From contig JAJLTO010000001.1 of assembly GCA_030568195.1 (NCBI GenBank), forward strand, positions 620,001 to 684,000: 64,000 nucleotides of DNA. The letters run 5' to 3'. Every line of letters begins with the position of its first letter. Position 1 is the stretch's first letter. The stretch comes from Dipodascopsis uninucleata var. uninucleata. Taxonomy: Eukaryota > Ascomycota > Lipomycetes > Lipomycetales > Lipomycetaceae. A program made the position numbers and the translations under genes. Shown in pieces: positions 44,101 to 56,542 of this stretch. The notes beneath the pieces are model-generated. The model did no database searches. It saw only the letters and a program-made list of their open reading frames with translations, and was not told where the DNA came from.

Positions 44101-46706
44101 CTAACCTTGTGAGAATTGATATTGTTGTGAATTGTATTAGGTTCTCAACTTCTCCTCAAATACAGAACAGATTTTTATTGCTTATTGCATGTCTGGCAAA
44201 TTTATCTCCTGAACTTGTTTTACACAGCGTTATGCCTATTTTCACTTTTATGGGTGCTAATACAATTCGCCAGGATGACGAATTTTCAGCGCATGTCATC
44301 CAACAGACAATTTCTCAGGTAGTGCCTGCTCTAGCAAGTTCAGCTTTCTTTGAAACCGATGAATCCGGAAACAAGAGTTCTTTCAATACTGTACAACTGC
44401 TATTGAGCTTTGTCAATGCATTCCACCATATACCATATCATAGACGCGTGAAACTATTTAGCACTCTTGTTAAAACTGTTGGTCCAGATAAGAGCCTTCA
44501 TTTGGTCTTGCGTTTGCTTGGCAAGCTTCGTTCTGATGCTGTGCAACGAGGAAAGAAAAATGAGTTGGAATCGTTGGATGATTTCTTGATAGTATTTCTT
44601 AACGAGTTCGCTCTAGATGAACAAATATCTGCAATTAGTCGATATATTAGTGTTGTGAACGAGTTAGCAGTTGTTCTATCAAATGATGACATAAATTCCA
44701 TTGATCTCAGTGGACTGTCTCCCGAAAAACTTATATTGTTTAAATCTGATTTACTCGAATTCATTAGAATCGCTATTAGCAACCAAGGAATTCGTTTCAG
44801 TATTTCGGATGCTTTTGAGAAAAACTTTCCGAATGATGGAGCCGTAGAACAGCTTCGAAGTGATTTCGCTATAATTATCGAACAACTGTTAGGAATGATA
44901 GCGAAATCACAGGATCGTCATCTTGTTACCTATCGAAATACTACTTATAATCTACTGGACGATGTTTTGAACTTGATGCCTATCAAAGATTTCGTGAACA
45001 TCTTAGAAAAATTGATTGCAGGAAACGAAAATGAGATTACTATCAAGCGCGGATTAGTCTTGATTAAACAGAAGTTTGAGAGTACCAAATCTACAGATAC
45101 TGTTGCTTGTAATTCTGCTTTACGAATTCTTCCTGCAATCACTACTGTCGTCACGGCATTTACTAACAAAAATACTGATGTTGTCAAATTAGGAATTCAA
45201 GCGATTGAAATACTCGCTGGAAAATTTGCGATGGTTGAGGCAGATGCCTTCTTTGGAGATGTTTTAGACCTAGTTGTCGCTCATATCGATCAAGCATCGG
45301 ACAATAAATCAGTTATGATCTCGGCACTGATATGCTTAAGTACTATTTCTGTCGGATTAGGTGCAAGGATGATTTCATACCTACCTAGAATAATGCCAAT
45401 AGTATTATCAGTTCTCAAGACTTCGATTTCTAACGGGGACGAATTAGTGATTATTGCAACCTTTACCCTTTTGGATTCGCTCTTGAAGAGAATTCCAATG
45501 TTCATGGCCAGTTACGTGAAGGACGTATTTGTTTTATATTTCCTTTCTTCTACTTCTAGCTCTGTTGCTGGTTATGATGACCCGTTATCTGTCGAAGAGG
45601 CACGTAATATATTACTAGATCAAATACTTGCGAAGATTGAAACGAAACAACTTATTTTATCGCTAATAAATTCGTGGGATGATGTGGTGGATACATGTGA
45701 TAATATTGCTATAGAGCTCTATCTTTCCACTCTTCACAGAAGCATAGAACATGGATCTCGTAAAGCTGTTCTTGCAGATTCAAGTAGACTCTTCAATTTC
45801 ATTCTTATTGTCTTTGATGCTAGAAATAACTATAGAGATATTACGGAAGATATAATAAGCATTATGGAGACGAAGATTATTGAAGTTGCGATGCAGATTA
45901 TATTAAAGCTCAATGATAAAGCATTCAGGCCACATTTCGTCAAAGTAGTACGATGGACATTTGAAGAAAATATAACACCAAATTATAGAAGAAATAGACA
46001 ATACATATTTTATAAGTTTGTTGAACGCATGTTTAACACTCTTAAGTCGATTGTCACGAGCTACTACGGATATATTGTTGATAACACGGCAGAATTACTT
46101 GAACAATTTATTACTATACATAGCAAGCTTGATATTGCTCTCTGGGAATCAATACTGCGATCTCTGATAGCCGCGTTCTCTAATGATCAAGAAGAATTTT
46201 GGCAGGCACCTGTTCGCTTTGACAGAATCAGTCAGCCTTTGTTGGCTCAGATTGCATTGGGTATGTGTTCTAGTGACTTATTGCAAAGGGCTATTGTTGC
46301 TTTTACTGTATCGTGTTCTTCTGAAGAAAATCATAAGATTATCAATAAGGGTATTTTGAGCTATATGAAAGACATGGATTACAGTGAAGATAATGAAATG
46401 GATATGATCGATGACTATCCTGGTGATGACGCAAAGATAGATCTTACCCCGCTAAGGGTTATCAAGAATGCAAGAAAAAACTCTGGAAACTCTGCCTCAG
46501 ATGTGAAGATTGCGGCAATTCATACTTTGAAATCAATATACGAACGGTTAGGTGAGGAATGGCTCAGCATGTTACCACAGCTGGTACCAATCGTTGCTGA
46601 ACTATTGGAAGATGAGGATGAAAATGTTGAGACTGAAGTTCGGAAGTACCTGGTACCTGTTATTGAAAGTGTCCTTGGCGAGAGTTTAGATAGATACCTG
46701 ACTTAA
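41135..46706 (+). CDS. UTP10: U3 snoRNP / t-UTP subunit Utp10 (HEATR1)
   Basis: Three exons, 41135-41398, 41451-41569 and 41630-46706, give 1,819 residues. The N-terminus MASSLQRQLANLKANASTAS and the segments FDPKTASTYDFDSIFQIS, ALEWLVRRFRINELNSELLL and YYSHPVFVRILDVVATPL match Utp10. Most of the protein is HEAT-type helical repeats. A basic Ser-rich patch (VKRRRRSSSSQ) near residue 740 may be a nuclear signal. The BP28CT-like region lies near FRPHFVKVVRWTFEE, and the last HEAT is LPQLVPIVAELLEDEDENVE. Utp10 belongs to the UTP-A complex that links rDNA transcription with early 18S rRNA processing. The third exon begins at the second possible AG (GGCAG), needed for the RFRIN junction. Confidence 0.93.
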
Positions 46707-46897
46707 GGCTGTTATGCCTTAAGTTCATTGAAAGAGTATACTTAAAATGTTTGGACGATATTAATTGTTATGCATTCAATATCTTTCTTAATTTTGCAAT
46801 AGTTTTGTATATATTAAAAGAAATTGGACTTTCGTTAAACTAGATTACATGAGAATGTCATTTACATAGTCCTGTTATAAAAAAAGAGTATCGTAAT

Positions 46898-49142
46898 TTA
46901 GAATAGACCTTTGATATAAAATGTAGTTGTCACTGGTCCATTATCCTATAAAATATTTAGTTAGTACGAAATAAACAGCCGAGTTAAGTTGCATGCTACA
47001 TACACCATCCTTTGTTGTGGACCAAGTTTTCTTCTTCGCGTTTAGACTATTTAAGCCATTATCAGTTGGTTTCTCGATTGTTTCCAAATCATTTTGGGGT
47101 ACTTTATAGTACACCCACCAATCCCTTGAGTGAGGAATTTTTGAGGTCATCTCTTGCATATACTTCAAAACCTCTGTTTCAGGTAAAACAGATCTTCGAA
47201 ATATGTCAAACGCTTTTTTGGGTACTCCATAAAGCTTAAATGTAACAGGAGTGTAGTAGTCATAGATTTTATCTTCTACCGACTTCCCCCCTGTAGAATC
47301 AAGAGCTTCTCCGCTTCTTTGCTGAAATATCTTATCCTCGTTATCTTGATGACTCTCATCTATCCTTCCTTGCTCTTTGAACTCCGTCGGATTTTTTTCA
47401 TCTCTCTTGGACTTCTTTGTCTTCTCCTTTGATTTTTCCTGCCTTTTCGCTGCCTCAGTAGCCTCCTTCTCCGAATATAACATCAAAAATAGCACTTTTA
47501 CAACACCATCAGCTTGAAATCGTAAAATTGATTGTTTGGGAAACAAAAATCTATTATTTGGATTGTCTTTGAACTCGAAGACAATTGTCTGATCGTGCAC
47601 TATCTCTTTCTCTTTCTTCTTCATTTCTGGCTTCGGTTTTGATGTCGTAGGCGTTCGATTATAAGTTACGGAAGATGACATAACTGGTGTTCTGTTTTGA
47701 TTGACGTAAAGCTGAAATCGACGAATTTCGTCAATTGTAGCATGTCCTGACGCCACAGTTCTCATTAATAACCCAAAGTTCGGATCAGATCTGGCGAGAG
47801 CGTGTAGTCTCTCAATAAGTGCTGCACTTGGTGCTCTCGGTTTTGGTGTTGCAGGTGCTATCGGAGCAGCTGTAGATAATTTAGATGTTATAGCGGATTC
47901 AGTTTGCTTTGATGAAGAAGTCACATCTACACTAGCAGCTTCAAAAGATGTAGATGTACTACTTCTGATTTCTGTAGACACATCTCCTGTGTTTGTTGTG
48001 CCTAAAGCTCCTGTCACCATTATATCAGTTGTAGGTGCAGATGCTTGCTCTGAAGTTGGAAAATGCTGTACATCAGATGTCTCTCTTGTCACCGATTCGT
48101 TGTCGTCTTCACTGGCAGTCTTATCCTTGGTGTTGTTTTCATTCTCTGATACCTGTAGAACATTGCTATCATCTTTATCGAAAACTGGTTCATATTTTAT
48201 CTTCTTGGGCTCTATATTTTCGATTTCTACTGATCCATGCCCTTGCAATCTCCTATTTACATTAAGATCATCCGGTGTACTAGTCGTAGCAACATCTTCA
48301 TTCACTGAATCATTTTCTTTACTAGGAGTTATTGTTTCGAGAGAATACTCTGACACATTGTTGATAACGGGCTCCGTGTTATTATGCGAGCTCTGAAGAG
48401 AATTAGTAGCTTCCACATGAGATTTCGAAATATCCGCTATTTCATCCAGTCTAGGCTTAACGCCAACTCGCTCCTTATACAATGACTCTTGTGTATGTTG
48501 CTGGGTATGTGGCGAAGGTGCGGAATGTGCGTTCTGTGTAATCACTGGCGCTAATGATGAGCTTTGAGATACAGTTTGACATGTGTTCTGACTCGTAGAT
48601 GCTATGGCACCTTTCTTAAGCTCTTTAGCAGACTTCTCATCTTTTATAGTGAAAAACCTCATATCAAAAAAGTGAGGACCTATCTGACCAGTACATTCAC
48701 ACAGCTTCGACATTTTATCTCTTGCGTTATATTGTCCTTCTTGTAGCTTTCTACCTCTTTGAGGACGTGTCCAGAATCGCTCAAAGCCTGCGCCGGCCAT
48801 CCATGTCATTCTCGATCGCCGCAAAGAGATATTCAATAAGTCACTAGATTTGATGTATAGTTAACAGAAGCCCAAATTAGTTTTCAATAGAAGAAGTAGA
48901 AATTGGCATAACAGCTCACTTGAGTGTACGTCGTATCACACATACGCTTCCTTAATATCAACAGTGTCGTCGAACAAAGAGTAATCTGGTCTAGCCTCAT
49001 GCACTAATAGTCCATTAACCTTCTTCAAGCTGAATTTATCATCGTCTCTAGCTTCCTCTGCCAGATCCAATACAGGCTCTTGAGGAGTCGGTGATTTATT
49101 CTTATGCAGATCTCTAGAATATTTCCTTTTTTTAGATACCAT
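46898..49142 (-). CDS. SWC3: SWR1 chromatin-remodelling complex subunit Swc3
   Basis: Three exons, 49142-48946, 48843-47004 and 46945-46898, give 694 residues. The final intron is textbook (GTATGT to TACTAAC to TATAG) and replaces a false C-terminus with DNGPVTTTFYIKGLF. Family features are KRKYSRD at the N-terminus, SLRRSRMTWMAGAGFERFWT (compare the SRxxW...FEKYWTKP segment of filamentous-fungal Swc3), IGPHFFDMRFFTIKD, and later TIVFEFKDNPNNRFLFPK and VTFKLYGVPKKAFDIFRRS. A long low-complexity acidic/Ser-Thr region separates them. Swc3 is a peripheral SWR1 subunit; SWR1 exchanges H2A for H2A.Z. The assignment rests on remembered family signatures. Confidence 0.8.
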
Positions 49143-49595
49143 TTCTATGCCTATAAACTAATGCATGGGTATACATGTACAAGTGATGTATTTCTAGCAC
49201 ATCAGACTAGTAACGTGAACTTAAGAATCAAGAATTTCTGGAGATAATCAAAGTAGTAGTGCAGGTTAGTGAATAATTTCTCACACCTTTGCTTTAGAGT
49301 CACTTCAGTTGGGAAAAGCAAAACTCAACGCAAGTATTTAGTAGCTAAGTGCGTCACTGAAAGAACAACACTTCCATTAGAATATATTAATAATCATTTA
49401 CTCTCCAATAAGATTATTCTTTGAGAATTTCTCATATTTGAATATCACTTACTCAAGCGTATATAGGATAATATATCGTATTGCGCTGAAATAGAATATT
49501 TGCTTCGTTGCACGATAGTGAAGTAAGATTGTTAGGATTCGTCTGGTTAGCGGGTGATTATTACAATCAGAACTCTTTAGTGAAAGCGAGAGGAA
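49143..49595. other. Bidirectional promoter region SWC3/SNX4
   Basis: 453 bp, AT-rich, between divergent genes. Nothing specific was recognised. Confidence 0.45.
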
Positions 49596-51000
49596 ATGCA
49601 GTCGCCTCATCCATCATCGGCTACTATCGTAGTCGAGCGAGCGCCAGAAACTGAAGAGGATAAGAATACTCTTTGGTCGTCAACGCTGGTATGCAGGGTA
49701 TCAGATCCTCAGAAGGAACAGGAAGGAACTCAGAATGCGTACATCTCGTATCTGATTACAACCGAGTCAGATTTTCCAGCATTCCAATCACCTGAATTCC
49801 GGGTACGTCGAAGATTTTCAGATTTTGTCTATTTATACAATGTAATTGTTCGAGATCACCCAGCCTGCGCAGTTCCACCGCTGCCAGATAAACAGAGAAT
49901 TGGTATGTAGACAATGGCAAGAAACCAAATTGAAGAGCATGCCTTACTAACCATGCTTCCTATATTATAGAGTATATTACGGGCGATAGGTTTGGAAATG
50001 AGTTCACTTCTAGACGCGGTAGCTCATTACACAGATTTCTACAGAGGCTCTCCAATCATCCGATATTACGTAGAGCCCCGGTATTAATAGTGTTCCTCGA
50101 ATCTCAAGAATGGAACGCTTATATGCGAGCACATCCTTACAAGTCTGCTGGATCTAACGAGTCTAGTGGTGTATTTGAAGGTTTCAGCGATGCCTTACTG
50201 AATGCATTTTCTAAACTTCCTAAGGACAGAGATGAGTTTCTACAGGCAAAGGAGAAGGCAGATAAACTGGCCGATGATGTGTCCCACACTGAAAGGATTC
50301 TTTCTAGGCTAGTCCGAAGACAGCAGGACTGGGAATCCGACTGCTATGAGTTTGCTACTCAAATCACAAAGCTTGCTAGTCTTGAGCCCAATCTTGAGAA
50401 TGAGATACGAGCCTTTTCTGACAAGATTAAGGTCACGGGTGATGCTGTCCATGATCTGCGAGAGCGCGTCGATGTCAACTATATAGTATCTTTAAAAGAT
50501 ATGGAGAGTTACATATCTTCTATCAAACAACTGCTTAAACAGAGAGACCAAAAGCAGCTAGACTATGAAAGTCTCATGGAATATCTCAACAAGACTACTG
50601 TAGAGCGTAATATTTTGGCATCGGGCGGCGGTAATGGATTTCTAAGGACCAAAGTAGAAGATCTTCGTGGTGTCGACCATCATCTCGCTCGCGTAGAGCG
50701 ACTTCGTAAGCTTGATGCTAAGCTAGAAGAGCTCAATCGAGAAGTAGATGACACGAAACATATTTCGGAAACATTCGATAAGGAGGTTACTAGAGATTTA
50801 GTAGATTTTGAGAGAATCAAAGCCCTCGAGATGAGAGAGACTTTAGGTAATCTGGCTGACACTCACATAGAGTTTTTTAGATCGGTAAGTGGATCTCATA
50901 CGAATTTAGGATCGATAGTTCTTTAAGTACTAACGCAGGACGATGCCATATCTAGATGCTTGAAGAATGGGAAAAAGTGATTCCTGAACTGGAAAAGTGA
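49596..51000 (+). CDS. SNX4: Sorting nexin Snx4 / Atg24
   Basis: Three exons, 49596-49902, 49971-50884 and 50956-51000, give 421 residues. The PX domain (about residues 25-160) includes the basic phosphoinositide-binding segment FRVRRRFSDFVYLYN, the PPLPDKQRI loop and RRGSSLHRFLQRLSNHP. A BAR-type coiled-coil domain follows (SKLPKDRDEFLQAKEKADKL to the C-terminus MLEEWEKVIPELEK). The 15-codon last exon matches the family end. Snx4 recycles SNAREs from endosomes and supports selective autophagy. The PX-BAR order and tail distinguish it from Vps5/Vps17 or Snx3. Confidence 0.92.
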
Positions 51001-51235
51001 GTGTCGAAACTTTATGAGGGAAGAAATATGTACAAACTTGATAATAAAATAATCTGAGTAACAATTACATACGATTATTGTATGTAATCCAATAATTTAG
51101 ATGCTTTATTTCTCTAAATTAATTCAATGGTCTGATTCTTGCTTAGCGGACAAGAGAATTTAGAAAGTAGTAGACAGATTAGAAAGATCTGATTCTGAAA
51201 ATATCATTGAGCGCCTTACTCGGTAATTGAGGTAA

Positions 51236-52174
51236 TTACCTTCTCTTTCCGCCTTCATTTCGTAAATCTGATTCTACATTGAGCAAAAGAGTACTGCTAT
51301 CTAAAAGCATTCTATTACCAGAAGTACTCATAATTTGAGCAATCTCACGGGCAGTATCAAGCCGTCTAAGTTCAATATAGTCCTTAGATTTCTTAACAGC
51401 TTCACCTATAAGTTGAGCAGATTTTGCTTCTCCCATAGCCTTGACAATCATACCCTGTTTTTCTTGCCTGGCACGATCAACAATGAACGCGGCTCGCTGA
51501 GCTTCTTGTTGGGCAATCTGCTTTGCCTCCACAGCAGCCGTAAATTCTGGACTGAAAGTCATATGCGTGAGAGATACGTCATCCAATAAGATGTTGAATT
51601 TGTAGGCACGTTTCACTAAGTTATCACGTACAAGTCTAGATACTCGTTCTCGCTGTGTGATGAGTTGTGATGCGTTGAACTGAGCAACAACACTTTTCAA
51701 AACTTCATTTACAATGCTAGGCAAAACTCTTTCATCATAATCAGCTCCTAATGTTCGATATATTGTTGGCAGTGCATCAACTCTAGGTCTAGAAAGAACT
51801 CTGCAAGTAATATTAACCATCTGAAGGTCCTTAGTTCCAGTTAACGATGCTACATTCCTTGGACGAGCTCGAACGTCATATGTTATTGGTGTTTCAAACC
51901 AAGGAATAACGAAATGAGTTCCCTCTGCGTAAATTTCCGATCCAATTCCTCCAAGTCTCGTATACTTTATAGCTCTATGGCCACCATCAACGTTAAAAAG
52001 AGCATTATTGAAAGCATAGATCCCAACACCAAGAGCGATCAATCCGGCGAGTCCTGAAAACGCCCTTCCAGGCATTGGCCCGCCCCCCATTCCACTTCCC
52101 CCCGATCTAGACGCTTGCTCTTGTAAAGCGGCAGCAAATCTTCGCCATGCCTCATTTGGATTTGGAGCTGACAT
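51236..52174 (-). CDS. PHB2: Prohibitin-2
   Basis: Intronless, 312 residues. An N-terminal Gly-rich stretch is followed by one membrane anchor (AFSGLAGLIALGVGIYAFNN). Then comes the SPFH/PHB domain: VDGGHRAIKYTRLGGIGSE, EGTHFVIPWFETPITYDVRA, LTHMTFSPEFTAAVEAKQIA, and the coiled coil with QQEAQRAAFIVDRARQEKQG. Phb1 and Phb2 form a ring in the mitochondrial inner membrane that stabilises new membrane proteins and restrains the m-AAA protease. The longer N-terminus with the anchor and the RPR motif identify Phb2 rather than Phb1. It is divergent from MOB1. Confidence 0.96.
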   Translation of the reverse strand: MSAPNPNEAWRRFAAALQEQASRSGGSGMGGGPMPGRAFSGLAGLIALGVGIYAFNNALFNVDGGHRAIKYTRLGGIGSEIYAEGTHFVIPWFETPITYDVRARPRNVASLTGTKDLQMVNITCRVLSRPRVDALPTIYRTLGADYDERVLPSIVNEVLKSVVAQFNASQLITQRERVSRLVRDNLVKRAYKFNILLDDVSLTHMTFSPEFTAAVEAKQIAQQEAQRAAFIVDRARQEKQGMIVKAMGEAKSAQLIGEAVKKSKDYIELRRLDTAREIAQIMSTSGNRMLLDSSTLLLNVESDLRNEGGKRR

Positions 52175-52573
52175 CGTTACTTAGATGTAAATAAAATCGC
52201 TTATGAGCTAGTGGATGGCAATTAGAAAGTTCTGGTTACTAATTTGCTCTTCTTTAACTATTGGCGATCGCGGAAGAAAAAATCATTGATCAGAAGTTGA
52301 GAAAAAGAACGTATATTTCAAACCCGTTTTCCATATATGGCATCTGGTTCAACGAATCTTGGTTACAACTCAAAATGTGGTTGCTCTGGTAACAATTCGA
52401 AAAACAGCAAATCCCAACTGCCGCAGCTTAGGATATAAACAAGTCAGTTTATGAAAGATAAAGGTTTCCCTAGTCGCCATCCACAGTGCAAAGAAAGAGC
52501 ACTGAATAAGTTACTCTGAAGTTTGGTTGGTTACTGACTGGGGAATTTTTCGATTTCGATATTATAAATTTCA
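52175..52573. other. Bidirectional promoter region PHB2/MOB1
   Basis: 399 bp between divergent genes. Nothing specific was recognised. Confidence 0.45.
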
Positions 52574-53545
52574 ATGTCATTTCTTCAGTCACTGTAAGTA
52601 TTGATACCGATAAGAAATGAAATGTAATTTATGACATCTAATAAGCATTGAATACAGAAACTCAAGATCTGCGAAGGCTTTCAAGCCAAATCCATCTAGA
52701 CATGGATCGTCACAATTTCAACTACGACAGTATGCAGAAGCGACACTTGGTTCGAGCTCTTTAAGGCAAGCTGTTCTTCTCCCTGAGGGTGAAGATCTCA
52801 ACGAGTGGTTAGCAGTTAACAGTAAGTAGTTTTGACTCTCGCTGCGACAGAGGTGTACATTAAATTTGTCATTGATATAGTATAGTACATATGGATATTA
52901 ATTCTTTTTTTATTCCCATGATCTAGCTGTGGATTTTTATAATCAGATCAATATGCTCTATGGAACGGTTACAGAGTTCTGTTCGCCTTCATCTTGTCCT
53001 GAAATGAAGGCTACGGATGAGTGCGTTTTTTGCTTGCAACATCTGCTTGTCGATCTACTTCTATAATACTAATTGGTATAGGTACGAATACTTGTGGCAA
53101 GACAATAATAAGTATAAGAGACCGACGAAGCTCACCGCACCAGAATACATTGAAAACTTGATGAATTGGGTACAGACTTATTTTGAGAATGAGAATGTGT
53201 TTCCCTCTAAGATAGGTAGGTCCCAAAATTTTGGAAACTAGTTGGTTAGATCGAATCTAGTATTGTTGGCTGATCCATACGGATACTTTCAATCCAGGTG
53301 TACCATTTCCAAGGAATTTTTTACAGATCGTACGGACAATTTTCAAGCGACTCTACAGGGTGTATGCGCACATGTATTGTCACCACTCAGATATCATAAC
53401 TGAGCTTGGTATGCAACCCCATCTGAACACATCTTTTAAGCATTTTATGTTTTTTGCTCGAGAATTTGACCTCATTGACAAGAAGGATCTCGGCCCGTTA
53501 GCTGACTTTATCGAGAAGATGATAAACGAGGGCAAGAAAAAATAG
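52574..53545 (+). CDS. MOB1: Mob1 kinase-activator (mitotic exit/SIN network)
   Basis: Five exons, 52574-52593 (20 nt), 52658-52821, 52927-53020, 53082-53215 and 53298-53545, give 219 residues. The start [19 protein letters not shown] and the body [70 protein letters not shown] and AHMYCHHSD fit Mob1. The zinc ligands (two Cys in CSPSSC, His pair in the HMYCHH region) are present. Mob1 binds and activates Dbf2/Sid2 (NDR/LATS) kinases for mitotic exit and septation. Intron 3 uses donor GTGCGT, so splice signals are loose here. Confidence 0.96.
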
Positions 53546-54093
53546 CAATCTTCAATTTATTCTGATACTCAAATTAAAGAAGATATAATGAAGTTAATTC
53601 TTACGCCACAACTGACATAGCAGTCGATGTTATATAACTAGTCTTTATTTTATGTGTTTTCTCAATCATCTGATTTATTTATTTCTTCCTCGTTTTCTTG
53701 TTTCTCTGAAGGAATTGATATCATATAATAGGTGCGACAAGATAATGTAGATACAATAATAATTCATTATTAATTTACTATTCTTATTAAGCTGTTCCAG
53801 TATAATATTTCGTACCTAGATTATATGGTGTGCCTCCCATATCATTTAAGCCATAGTAATTGAATGTATCATGAGTTAGAAGAGGTATGGTGGTACTGTA
53901 CCCTTGGATAAGTGACTCCTGTCTACACGAATTGTGATTGGACGGTATTTGAAATTCCTTGTGTTCTGATAGTTACGCTGTCCTTCCCGAAACGCCCGCT
54001 CCTCTCGATTTAATGAAATTTTACATCGCTCAAAGACAGTTTTCTCGTAGAGAATCCATTGATTTATTTCGTCTTCAACGCCGATTCTACGAA
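53546..54093. other. Intergenic region MOB1-ATP5
   Basis: AT-rich 548 bp with the MOB1 3' flank and ATP5 promoter. An in-frame upstream ATG for ATP5 exists at 54013. Nothing else was recognised. Confidence 0.45.
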
Positions 54094-55180
54094 ATGATTT
54101 CAGCTAGAACATTTGCTCGTGCTCTTCCAGCAACTCGCCGATCGGCTTTACGTGCCTATGCTACCGCTGCATCAACTGCTCCTCCAGTTCAGCTTTTCGG
54201 TGTCGATGGTACCTATGCTTCCGCTCTCGTAAGTGGCTTTTTTCGTTTCCTTTTTTTCGACAGTACAATTCGTGATATAATCGACGTTGTTAAAGGATAT
54301 AACATGATATACATTATCGAAGGAGTCGTATACTTGACGTCTATATAGAATTGTAGTATTTGGATGGTTCTAATGGAAGGAAAACATGACTGAAGAATTA
54401 TTGTCAGTTAATATATGACGAACTGGAGGACTAACTACTTTCATTGTTTTGTTTCTTTAGTATACTGCTTCGGCTAAGGAATCATCGCTCGATGCTACTA
54501 GCAAGGGCCTTGCTTCATTAAAGGCTGTCATTGAGAAGGATTCTACTCTTACTTCTGTTCTTGAGAACCCTGCGCTTTCTGCTTCAGATAAGAAAGTAGT
54601 AGTTGAGTCGCTTACTAAGTCTGTCTCTGGAATTACCCCAGCTGTTAGCAATTTTTTGACGATTTTGGCTGAGAATAACAGACTCGGACTTCTCAGTGAC
54701 GTTATCGGAAAGTTTGATACTCTGATGAGCGCCTACAAGGGAGAGATTGAAGCTACTATTACCTCTGCTGCTGTGAGTTTTTTTGCTTTTTTTTTTTTCT
54801 GAAGTGTTTATTTTCATCCGTTTTGAGATATATTTTATTGTTTTAAGAGCGGATACAATTAATTTATATTCAATGAGAAATGCTTGTCTAACTAATTGAA
54901 TATAGCCGTTGGACAACAAGACTATCAACCGTATTGAGGCTGCTATTTCCAAGTCTGAATTTGTGGGAGCTGGAAAAAAGCTCAAGGTATCTAATAAGGT
55001 ATGATAAATGATCAGTTAAATAGTTGACATCTTCATATCTTTCAATTTATTCTGACTTTCTAATAGGTGAATCCTGAAATTCTCGGTGGTCTCATTGTTG
55101 AAGTCGGTGATCGTACCGTTGACTTAAGTGTCTCAAGCAAGATCTCTAAGCTCAACACCCTCATCAGCCAAGCTATCTAA
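54094..55180 (+). CDS. ATP5: ATP synthase subunit 5 (OSCP)
   Basis: Four exons, 54094-54228, 54461-54772, 54906-54998 and 55067-55180, give 217 residues. The start [26 protein letters not shown] is a classic mitochondrial presequence. The mature protein has [14 protein letters not shown], the helical body and the conserved end [20 protein letters not shown], then [14 protein letters not shown] joins the F1 head to the peripheral stalk. An in-frame ATG 27 codons upstream (54013) would bury the presequence behind MKFYIAQRQFSRR, so I prefer 54094. Exon 3 could also end at an earlier donor (CTCAAG/GTATCT), which would remove four residues in frame. Confidence 0.95.
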
Positions 55181-55563
55181 GTAGTCGGGAAAAAATCTTT
55201 AAGGACGTCCTTTGACGTGCATAGTACATCAATTTTTTTTTCCTAAATGCTATTTTACCATTAATTCTAAATAGTTGGGATACATGTAACGTAATGTAGA
55301 TTCAAATAATTTAAGCAGTTTTAAGTTGGTTTAAACCAATTATAAACTATTTATCAGCTTATATCACTTTGTAGATTCGTGGTGCGACGCATTGCGTTTA
55401 CAAGCGTATTATCTTTGAATGTATCTGTCGAGCTATATACGTGATATCTTTACATGATTAAATATTATTCTATCTCAAGCTCTAAATATTCTCCCAGCTC
55501 GTATTGTTTGCAACAGTTAAGGATCTATTGCTAAAGATAGTTGCTCTGATAACAAGGCAAATT
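55181..55563. other. Intergenic region ATP5-PCD1
   Basis: AT-rich 383 bp. Nothing specific was recognised. Confidence 0.45.
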
Positions 55564-56491
55564 ATGCTGACAAAAAAAACAATCGAATGTTTACAGCGGA
55601 TTCGACAGTACACTGTACCCCCTACTTCATGGAATGTGCTTCCAGTATCTCGTAGGGCGGCTGTCCTAGTTTTGCTCTTTCCTGATAACCGTGGTGATCT
55701 TCAAGTTGTTTTAACTATGCGAGGAGCTTCACTAAGCTCATTTTCTAGCCAGGCCGCTTTTCCAGGAGGTTCGTAAGAGCATAGCGAGATGAAACTTTCT
55801 TATATTTAATTTCTTTTTGTCAAACTGATTATTATTTATGTGGTGTATAGGCAAGGCGGACGACGCAGACGAATCACCTTTTGCTATTGCAAGACGTGAA
55901 GCGCACGAAGAAATCGGATTCCCTCGAAACTTGAACACTGCCAAGTATAATTTCGAAGAGCTTACTATTCTACCTCTGCATCTGGCTCGTAATTGGCTCT
56001 GTGTAAGACCCTGTGTTGCATTTCTTTCGCATAAAAATGATATCGATGGTACAGGAATCGATATTTGTGATGTACTAGAAATCGATCATAGTGCTAAGAA
56101 TATGGAAGTCAGTGCCATTTTCACAGCACCATTAGAACGATTTTTACATGTCGGTAAGGGATGGTATAAGGGATCATGGATGGATTGGTCTGGGCTATCA
56201 TGGCGACAGCATATATTTTCTGTAAAGTCAAAAGAAAGAGATATCATACTTGATTCAGCAAAGAAGCCCTCAGTATACAGCGTATGGGGTCTCACAGCAA
56301 GAATACTACTTGATATAGCGAGACTAGGGTATGATGAGGAGCCTCAGATGGAATATATCAAAAAAGAAGGTGATGAACTATTAATTTATAAGATGCTTCA
56401 AGTTGGGCAGCTTAGACCAGAACGTAATAAAGCGGAACTGAACATTCGATTTACAGATTTGTTCTCCAAGGATCTGTTGGACAAGTTATGA
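55564..56491 (+). CDS. PCD1: Nudix CoA diphosphatase Pcd1
   Basis: Two exons, 55564-55768 and 55851-56491, give 281 residues. The CoA-type Nudix box reads FPGGKADDADESPFAIARRE then AHEEIGFP, split by the intron between the two Gly codons. Upstream are RRAAVLVLLFPDNRGDLQVV and LTMRGASLSSFSSQAAFPGG, typical of Pcd1/NUDT7-8. The enzyme hydrolyses CoA and oxidised CoA, usually in peroxisomes. The C-terminus FSKDLLDKL is not a clear PTS1. The only donor that keeps the box is GTTCGT, a weak signal; using GTAAGA four bases on would destroy the frame. Confidence 0.9.
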
Positions 56492-56542
56492 TACAGCTTT
56501 TTATAATATTGATATATTTACTACATTTATAATGCATTTGAG

